Source: Mycteria americana (lineage: Eukaryota > Chordata > Aves > Ciconiiformes > Ciconiidae). Taken from it: a DNA stretch of 64,000 nucleotides. This document shows, in pieces, positions 57,201 to 64,000 of this stretch. Position numbers and translations under genes: made by a program. The notes under the pieces are model-generated. The model worked only from the letters and a program-made list of their open reading frames with translations. It was not told the DNA's origin and searched no databases. Numbering within the stretch: position 1 is the first letter of the stretch; every line of letters starts with the position of its first letter. The stretch lies in the NCBI RefSeq assembly GCF_035582795.1, contig NC_134373.1:25762501-25826500 (forward strand), in the 5' to 3' direction.

Positions 57201-60200
57201 GGCCTGTCTCATTTCCTTTCAGCTATTGGAATTCCCTTGTTTTTTGTCCAAGAGACCAAAGAAATATCTCCCCTCAGGAACCTCACCCCCATGTCAGTGC
57301 TTGTAGACCATGGTTAAAATGCTCCTTGACCTCTGCTTGGACAAATCAAGTGTCCTGACCTGTCTACCCTTCTCTGAGGTGGCCAGACTTTCCAAGCCTT
57401 TTCTGAGACACTTTTCAGTATTGTTTTTGCAGTGTGGACCCCAGAAGTGGCCACATTGTCTGGAAATGACCTCACTCTGATCATGTTCAGAGGGAATATC
57501 ATGTTTGTGCTCCCATCAGAGACCACACAGACTCCTAGCTGTACATCATCTCGACCCCGCGTTCACCAGCATTTGAACTCTCAGCTCTGTGCTGCTCTAC
57601 AGCAGTTCTTGCTATCTGCCTGCGTGAGCACTGCAGGGAGAGTTTATGATTTGCATTTACGTTAATCAGCATAAGTATGAATAATATTCCTGGAATGCTT
57701 GTACTTGAGCTAAGCTGCGTAACTAAGTACCGTTTTCTCGAAAAGCTTTGTGCATATGCTGAGTTAATACTGAAATGATAATGCTTTTGATATTAATTGT
57801 AGAAGTGTAGAAGGGTATGAAAAGGATGTAACAAAGTGTATGATTTCCCTAATGTCTGATAAAACCAGATTTTTCATTGAAATGTGAATGAATAAAAATG
57901 CATTTGCATTAAGCCTTGGGCTGTCTTGATAAAAAGCTTGCATGCTGAACAGGAACTACCTTTCACCCTCTCCCCAATGTTAGCTGAAAAAAATACCAAA
58001 ACAAAAAGATATAACTACACATCTACTAAAAAAGGGGGAGGGGGGAAGGAAACCTGTGAGATGGGTTTGTTTGATAACATGTAAGTTTGCGCATAAACTG
58101 GGAAAGAGATCACTGTGTTTGAGATAAAGTGATTAAAATATGTAGTAGCCTATAATCAATAAGAGTATAAATATGTTAAGTACTAAAGCCATGACAAGTG
58201 CCCCACTGAAACCACTGTATATGCCACCCCCTTCAGTGTGCATAACCAGTTTGTCTTGTTGATTGACTGCAAGTTTTCAGAGTTACAAACAAGGAATTAA
58301 CTGCACTGAATCTCTCCGGTCCCCTAAAGCCTCCCCTACTAACACCTGGAATACCAGAGAGATACGAGGGCACTCAGTCCCTGTAGCTCTGCTCTCAGCC
58401 TCAGCAAGACCCTTGGAGCTTCCCTTCAGCGTGGGAGTGAGGACGAGGGGAGCATCTCTGTTTGCTTTGTGCTGTTATGACTAAAGAGGCAGGAAACAGA
58501 AATCCCCCGCTGCACAAGGGCAGGCCATGGTGCCACAGGGATCACTGCTGGGCTGCAGGAGGGGCTCTGAGGGTGGCGCTGGCGCCTACCTGCGTGTATG
58601 TGTCAGTGATGGTGTAATCCACCAGCACCATGACCAGGATGGAGATGGGGATCCCGAAGTCTCCGATGATCCGCCGAGCCTGCAGAATAAACACCCTCGC
58701 TGGCAAAGGGAACGGGCTGGCTCTGTGCACTCACCCTGCTACAAGGAGCCTGTGGCAAAGCGAAGCCCCAGATGGGGCCAAGCTCCACTGCAGACCCGAG
58801 CACTGCTGATGAGCCGGGCAAGGGAACCCAGCCTTGACCCATGGGGCTGCACATCCCACTGCCCACATAACACACAGTCCTCCAGCCACTCTTAAGTGAC
58901 TGGCTAACTGCTCCTACTGGCCTATTCGGATGGTGCTCCAGGTATTACACAGATGCCCTGCATGTAGAGAGATGTCCAAAGGGAACAAGCTGTAAGCTCT
59001 TCCTCCTATATTCTAGTTTAACAGACTTGTATCCAGCCAAAGGAGCTTTCCCAGGGTCCAGAGGACTTTTCAGCAAAGCTCACTGGAGCAGGACAGTGCA
59101 GATACCATCATCAACAGCCAGCTCTGGTCTGCAGCCTAGGTCAGGCTACCATCCCTTCCGCATGGTATTTAAGGGATTGCTGGTGTTTCTTTGGGGAACG
59201 GTCCAAATGCTCTGGAGAACAAAGGTCTGTAGCAAGAAGCGTTATTTGTTTGGCACATCCCTTGTCCTTAACACCTGGGTCCCACAAACTTCTCACCTTT
59301 CCTCCTAAGAAACGGCTGTTCTTGAACTTGCGCATAAAGAAGGCAATGAAGAAGGTGCCTAGCATGAGGATGAGGGAGAGGAGAGCAGTGTTGGGCTGCA
59401 TCCTGATTCCCAGTGACATTGCATCCGCAGAGAGCATGCTGGCATTCAGACCACTCTGCACGTTCGGTGGGTAGAACTTCAGCAGAGGATGTTCTGCAAA
59501 CACCTGGGCAGGTGAGAGAAGCAGCAGGCACTGTCACCGCAAGGAGGGGCAGGGGGCACTGTCACTACTGGGGGCAGGGGGAAGCGGAGGTGTCCTGCTC
59601 TGCGGAGAGGTGAGGGTGGTAGATGGTGGGCGTGGACAATCCCAGCATCCATCACCTCGCCTCACAACCTACCCAGCTGGAGAGGGCTGGGGAGAGAAAA
59701 GTGGCCCCTCTTTAATGCCTCCTGCAGGAAGAGAAGGGGAGACAGACATTAGGGCTCGTCCTGCCAGCCTCTGTGGTGGCACAGGGGCCAGCTGGGCCGG
59801 GGCATGAGAGGCCAGCAAAGAACTGCTCTGCAGAATGCCTAGGAAAGCTGTGGCTGAGCTGGCCCTGTTCTCCTGCCTCCTGTATGCTAAAGCAGCAGGT
59901 TCCTGGGGGATCGAGAGATGCGGCAGCCCATCTCCCTGGGGAAGGTTCACCTTGTACAGTTTGTAGAAGGTCTCGTAGATAAAGATGAGGGAGATGAGGA
60001 AAGCAAAGATCTCCTGGGTGAAGGGCGAGATGTAGCGCACCAAGAAGCTTCCCTCAGCTGCCACGATAATGAAGATGAAGACGATGAGCCACAAACCAAT
60101 CCACACTCTGCCTGTCAGATACTCAATGCCTTGTGTCTGGCAGAACTGAAATGGAAAGGGGAAGGAGTTACTCATGGCTCCTCAGGCTGTCTCCCGCATC

Positions 60201-62833
60201 TGCTCCCCATTAAGATCAAAGACTCTCCTGGAAAAAAGCATCTACATCTGCTCGGGCATCCAGCACAGAGACAGTGAATTCAGGGCTGGAGTCACAGGTA
60301 ACGTTACAGACTTTGCATTAACACCAGCCAGCTCACACCAAGCAGGTCTATACAGCTCCAGTCTTTGTAACTGTACCTCCTTCACTCTCTGCTGAAGCCA
60401 TCCCATGTGTGATGTTCCCCATCCCACCCAAGTGGAGGTGCCATTGCTCAAACACAGCTCTCCACTGCTCTATGCACTCAACAGCACAAGCCTGTTCCCT
60501 GCCAAGGAGAGCCTGAGCAGCCTGCTGTGTCCCACTGCATAAAGGCTACATTAGCTGGGGCATGATCCCAGACAGCGCCCTGCGTACACACACAGTTGTA
60601 TGTGTGTGGAGAAAAGCCCCCAGGCTGTCACCACAGAATAGACCATCTCCACTGCCTCTGCTCATCCACACACAGCAACACCAACTACTTCCAGCACAAA
60701 TCACATCCCTCCCTTTGCAGCCTTCCTCGGTACCACCACAGACAGTGCCCTCACACAGGGCAGAGGTACACCTTTGTACACAATGACTGGGCAAAGCAAA
60801 AGCAGTCAGTAAGAAGTGAGGTCAGAGGAGAGCAGAGAAATTCCCACTGTGCAATGGCATCACCAGCTCCAAACTCTTGACACACCAAGGTGAAAATCTA
60901 GCTGTAGGAAAAACCATGCTTTAAAAGCCCAGACATACTAGGAGTCAGAAAAAAGGAGAAGGATTAGACCCACTGCTTAGAGGTACGGTGACACAGGCAT
61001 GCTTTTAACAGTGAAGAGGTCATGCTACTTGAGAAAGAAACATGTCCATCCTGGCTGGCCAGGATATCTCTGCACACACCCTTGGGCTCTTCCTGAGCGG
61101 TGGGAGTAATGTACGTGGGACATCCCAAACGGGTGGTACGCTGAACATTGTTAGGTTCCCATACAAGGAAACCTGGACACAGGTAAAAGTTGTGAAATGG
61201 TCTTCAAAGGAAGCCCCAAGATCAAGAAAGTATTACGGAGCAGTATTTTAGGACGCAGCTACAAGTGCTCATTGTGCCAGGATGGGCTGCAGCACAGGGC
61301 TGGGGGATGATGCTCCCCTCACAGTCAGCAGGTAGAGGAGTGCTGTTACCGTCACACCTCAAGGGGGTCAGCCCATGGGATACAGCAACAGGGGGCAGAA
61401 GTCCCTACGGTGTGATCTGCAAAGGGTCAACAGAGCCAGGGCCAGCCCCAGCCGAGCTGAGGGCAGCCTGGCAGGACCCAAGGAGTCCACACCACCAAAG
61501 ACCCTTTGGAGAACTGAGAAATGCTGGCTGCCCTCTCCAGCCCAAGGGCAGAGAGAGCAGGTGCCAAGCACAGACACTGCCTCACATGTACCTTGTAAAA
61601 AGCTTCTTCAAACACCAGCAGAGGCCCTGAGAAGCCAATGACCAGGAGCGGCTGGGCTCCGAGCAGGGAGAAGAGGATCCCTAAAACCGAGGTGGAGATT
61701 ATCAGCTCGGAGACCCCCATGAGACCCTCAGTTTTCTCTCCTGGGAAAGAGAACAACATGTGAGTGTTATAGCCCAGACACAGGCACCGTCACCACAGGC
61801 AGGCAAACTGCAGACACAGCTCCAGACGGAGGAGGCAGGTCCCCGTCCCATCAGTCCGAGGTCCCCTGTGTTGGGCAGGGAGCACAGAGGGAGCCTGGGG
61901 AGCCGAGGCTGGAGAGGCCAAGCGGCAGGTAGGGGACAAGGCAGCAGCCGAGGCGCAGCGCTGCCGCTCTCCCCGAGCGTGCAGCACCGAAGCCCACCCA
62001 GCACAGCATCACACAGACACAGCCAGTGTCCCAGCGTGCAAAGAGCAGACCAGAAAGCAGGCCCATTACCTAGGAGTCCCCCGAAGGTGATGGCAGGAGA
62101 GAGAGCAGCAAAGTAGATGAAGAGAACGGCTGCGAGACACTGGCTGTGCAAGGCGTCTCTGATGTCACTGAGGTATTTGGGGTACCTGCGCTTTATGTCC
62201 CGAACCAGACCTCCAAAAAATATCCCGGTCCGCTTCAAAGGGTCGTCCTCAGCTTCCTCCTCTTCTTCCTCAGCTTTCACTTCACACAGCTCTGGAGGTG
62301 CACAGAGGGGAGGGCTTGAGCAGGGGAATGCAGGTCGTACCCTTGGGCTGTCCCTCTCCCCCATGCCCCGTGGAGACCCTCCTCCAGCAGCACTAACCTG
62401 GTGGGCCCCCTGAGGCTGCGCACCCCACTGCCTCCAGCTGCCCCCAACTGCCAGAGCTGCCCACAGCCACTGTCCTGCCTCCCCTTGCCCCCCTCCCCGC
62501 TGCCCACTGCAGGAGCCAGGCCCCGCTCACCCCTCTGCCAGGCTCTGTGAGGGGAGGGCCCACTGGGGCACGCAGGGCACTAGGCACAAACTCTTTTGCC
62601 CAAATGTGAGTGGAGAGACCTTTGGCTTCCTGGACAGCCCCCTCCTTCATGGACTTCTGCTCCCTCTCCTTCCTCTTCCTCAGCAGCAACTTCTGGAAGG
62701 TGGCAATGGATTTGAGCAAGTCTTTCCCCTCCACCTCCGATGGGGGGATGACAATGCTGCAGTCCAAGAACTCGTTGATTGCATTGAGGAGGTCTTGACG
62801 GTCATCTGCCATGTATGCAGCCTCATGGAAGTG
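54179..62833 (-). CDS. SLC4A3: SLC4A3 (AE3) anion exchange protein 3, C-terminal part (11 coding exons)
   Basis: This is an electroneutral Cl-/HCO3- exchanger of the plasma membrane, prominent in excitable tissue. Exons in transcript order: 62620-62833, 62070-62291, 61592-61740, 59951-60145, 59297-59503, 58590-58679, 56839-57005, 56196-56449, 55697-55866, 55047-55220, 54179-54256. Their 1920 bases make 640 codons including the stop, with consistent phases. The exons encode the end of the cytoplasmic domain ([20 protein letters not shown]) and the full 14-helix membrane domain (starting [20 protein letters not shown]). They finish with the tail [15 protein letters not shown]. That tail, [13 protein letters not shown] and [12 protein letters not shown] match AE3 and not AE1 (ends DEVAMPV) or AE2 (ends NEMPMPV). 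The glutamate of FMETQIT, which corresponds to the transport-critical Glu of AE1, is present. The N-terminal cytoplasmic domain lies beyond 64000. Confidence 0.96.
55047..55220 (-). CDS. SLC4A3: SLC4A3 exon: TM13-TM14
   Basis: Phase 0 at both ends (acceptor CTCCCTAG, donor GTAAGC). It encodes [40 protein letters not shown] and [10 protein letters not shown]. TWRMxLFTCIQL is the AE3 form. Confidence 0.97.
55697..55866 (-). CDS. SLC4A3: SLC4A3 exon: TM12 and re-entrant region
   Basis: Acceptor TCTGTGCAG, donor GTGAGC, phase 1 in and phase 0 out. It encodes [40 protein letters not shown] and [16 protein letters not shown], with the conserved MPxKHHP segment. Confidence 0.97.
56196..56449 (-). 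CDS. SLC4A3: SLC4A3 exon: TM9-TM11
   Basis: Acceptor CCTCCCAG, donor GTGAGC, phase 2 in and phase 1 out. It encodes [60 protein letters not shown] and [18 protein letters not shown]. Confidence 0.97.
56839..57005 (-). CDS. SLC4A3: SLC4A3 exon: loop, TM8 and the METQIT glutamate
   Basis: Acceptor CACCACCAG, donor GTGAGT, phase 0 in and phase 2 out. It encodes [20 protein letters not shown] and [20 protein letters not shown]. The Glu in METQIT aligns with the residue known from AE1 to govern the anion path. Confidence 0.96.
57006..58589 (-). other. SLC4A3: SLC4A3 intron with an AT-rich insert
   Basis: This intron is 1.6 kb in an otherwise compact gene. Positions about 57650-58270 are markedly AT-rich and contain a TATAAATA-like box and AATAAA, unlike the GC-rich flanks. 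No coding potential was seen. A solo LTR or another old insertion is possible. Confidence 0.5.
58590..58679 (-). CDS. SLC4A3: SLC4A3 exon: TM7
   Basis: Thirty codons in phase 0: [20 protein letters not shown] then [10 protein letters not shown]. Acceptor TTCTGCAG, donor [24 protein letters not shown] is nearly invariant in AE3. Confidence 0.97.
59297..59503 (-). CDS. SLC4A3: SLC4A3 exon: extracellular loop and TM6
   Basis: Phase 0 at both ends. It begins [13 protein letters not shown], passes through a variable loop with an N-glycosylation sequon (NAS in GLNAS), and enters [20 protein letters not shown] with the basic end [14 protein letters not shown]. The loop is shorter than my recollection of the mammalian AE3 loop. 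Confidence 0.96.
59951..60145 (-). CDS. SLC4A3: SLC4A3 exon: TM4-TM5
   Basis: Phase 0 at both ends. It encodes [20 protein letters not shown], a hydrophobic helix [16 protein letters not shown] and [20 protein letters not shown], all strongly conserved in AE proteins. Confidence 0.97.
61592..61740 (-). CDS. SLC4A3: SLC4A3 exon: TM2-TM3
   Basis: Acceptor CTTTCCCAG, donor GTACAT, phase 1 in and phase 0 out. It begins [20 protein letters not shown], continues [20 protein letters not shown] and ends [18 protein letters not shown] is AE3-like. Confidence 0.96.
62070..62291 (-). CDS. SLC4A3: SLC4A3 exon: acidic linker and TM1
   Basis: Acceptor CACCTCCAG, donor GTAATG, phase 1 at both ends. An acidic linker ([18 protein letters not shown]) is followed by [20 protein letters not shown] and the first membrane helix [20 protein letters not shown]. 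Confidence 0.95.
62620..62833 (-). CDS. SLC4A3: SLC4A3 exon: end of cytoplasmic domain
   Basis: The acceptor CCCCTCTCAG precedes [20 protein letters not shown], then [19 protein letters not shown] and a basic stretch [11 protein letters not shown]. The start is firm. The end at 62620 is chosen because only a phase-1 junction keeps the next exon open, but the donor there (AAAG|GTCTCT) is weak. A better donor (GTGAGC, exon end 62531) is in the wrong phase. Confidence 0.8.
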
Positions 62834-64000
62834 CTGAGAGGGGCAGGGAAAAAGAGAGAGGGAGAAGGCTCAGACCAAGACTGCACCCAGCTACCTACAG
62901 CCTGGAAACACAACGCTTGCTGTGACCATACAGTAACATCCCGCTCCCTCGACTTGTCTCACTACTGCCACTCTGTGCCAGACACTCCTGAATTGCTCCT
63001 CCCTGTCCTTCTACCCAGTGCCCCTCACCCAATCCCATGTCTCTCCTCCCTTCCCTATCCATCCTTTCCAGTGACCTCCTTGCTCCTGCTTTTCTCCCCC
63101 AAGCCCCACTGCTCTTGCCCAACATCGTGCTCCTGCAGCATCTCTGCCAGCTACACGCTCTGCCAGACCACAGGGACCTCATGAGGTCCCATGAGAGGTC
63201 CCTCTCATGGGACTTCACCATCAACCAAAATCAGATCTGTGCTTCCCCGCTAGCCTGGTGCCTCTCGTTCCCTAGGCTAGATGCTACACCTGGCCAGCCT
63301 GTGCCTCTGTTCACACCAGACCACTGTGGCTGCATCAGGACAAGATCCTTCTCCTTACAAGCTCTGCATGCCATTGCTCGGTCCTGCAGGGCTCTCGTTC
63401 GGAGCCCAGCTCAGGCATGTACCAGAAGCCAGGCACCACAGAGATGAAACACTTTCCCTGTCCCTGCAGCTCAAAATTAGAACTCTGCAACAGACCGATG
63501 TCCTCCTAGTCTGGTCTTGGGTTTGTTTTGAGGGAGAAGCTGGTGGAGTCCTAAAGCACTGCAGGATAAAGCACAAGAACCAGGACCTGAGCACGGAGCA
63601 TAAGAGACTCTTGGGAGTCTCCACATGGGAGAGGGAGGGAAAATAGGAGTCTACAGCATGAGGGAAGCCATGCAAGGGAAACCAGGCAGAAAAGGGGAGA
63701 TACTCCTGACAGCAAGGGCAAGATGACAAGGAAGGACTCCAAGGAGACCATGAGGGGACAGCACTACTGCAGATAGGCAGGGAGGTGCTGGCAAACAGGC
63801 GGAAGTGCTGCATTGCCTCTGGAACGTGCCTGCAGAGAAAGGGCTGGAGAAGATGAACAACTGAAGAGCCTGTAAAGCAGGCAGGGGACAGCTAAGGTCC
63901 CTGCAGCGCACAGACTCCCTGGAGCCACAGCTTCAAACTGTAAATGATACCGTACTCTTCATGGCGCCAGCCACCGTGTAACCTTGCTATGGCCAGCCGG

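Larger units (their letters stand above)
54257..64000 (-). other. SLC4A3: Other SLC4A3 introns and the intron at the right edge
   Basis: The remaining gaps between SLC4A3 exons are 0.33-1.45 kb and show no recognisable features. The stretch 62834-64000 is intron. I searched the minus strand there for the next AE3 cytoplasmic-domain exon and found none. Confidence 0.7.

Noticed and set aside
54179..62833. Assignment of the exchanger to SLC4A1 or SLC4A2
   Set aside because: The tail NELHMPV, the segment [13 protein letters not shown] and [12 protein letters not shown] fit AE3, not AE1 or AE2.
1..64000. tRNA, rRNA, CRISPR or prokaryotic-style operons
   Set aside because: None of the expected structures or repeats was seen; the sequence is typical vertebrate nuclear DNA.

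Overview
The window is vertebrate nuclear DNA, most likely from a bird (a non-avian reptile cannot be excluded). The grounds are canonical GT-AG split genes, CR1/L3-clade LINE relics as the only recognisable interspersed repeats, a CpG-island promoter, and a compact GC-rich gene block in the right third. No prokaryotic operon, CRISPR array, tRNA or rRNA gene was seen.

Three protein-coding loci can be supported. (1) On the minus strand, from a start codon at 41568 down to and beyond position 1, lies the 5' part of a class X unconventional myosin. I could join thirteen coding exons in a consistent reading phase. They give about 475 residues: a 7-residue first exon, the SH3-like N-terminal region, P-loop, switch I, switch II and the start of the relay region. 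The protein resembles MYO10 throughout but differs enough at the N-terminus to be a MYO10 paralogue ('myosin-X-like'). The rest of the motor, the IQ/coiled-coil neck and the PH-MyTH4-FERM tail lie outside the window. Intron 1 is 14.4 kb, and one coding exon is only 14 nt long. (2) On the plus strand at 50201-52003 is a two-exon gene for a predicted 484-residue coiled-coil protein that I do not recognise. (3) On the minus strand at 62833-54179 are the last eleven coding exons of SLC4A3 (AE3 anion exchanger). They cover the end of the cytoplasmic domain, the whole membrane domain and the C-terminal tail (639 residues, stop codon included in the exon map). The N-terminal cytoplasmic exons lie to the right of the window.

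Layout: 1-41.57 kb myosin-X-like gene, mostly intron with scattered CR1/L3 relics; 40.7-42.0 kb its GC-rich promoter; 42.0-50.2 kb intergenic DNA holding an L3 relic and a (CCCTTT)n tract; 50.2-52.0 kb the unrecognised gene; 52.0-54.2 kb converging 3' ends; 54.2-64.0 kb SLC4A3. The genes do not form a functional cluster: they encode a motor protein, a membrane Cl-/HCO3- exchanger and an unknown. Their adjacency is useful mainly as a synteny marker. I saw nothing that looks like a wholly new biological system. The best leads are the unrecognised gene, the 14-nt microexon, and an SLC4A3 exon whose strongest donor is out of frame.
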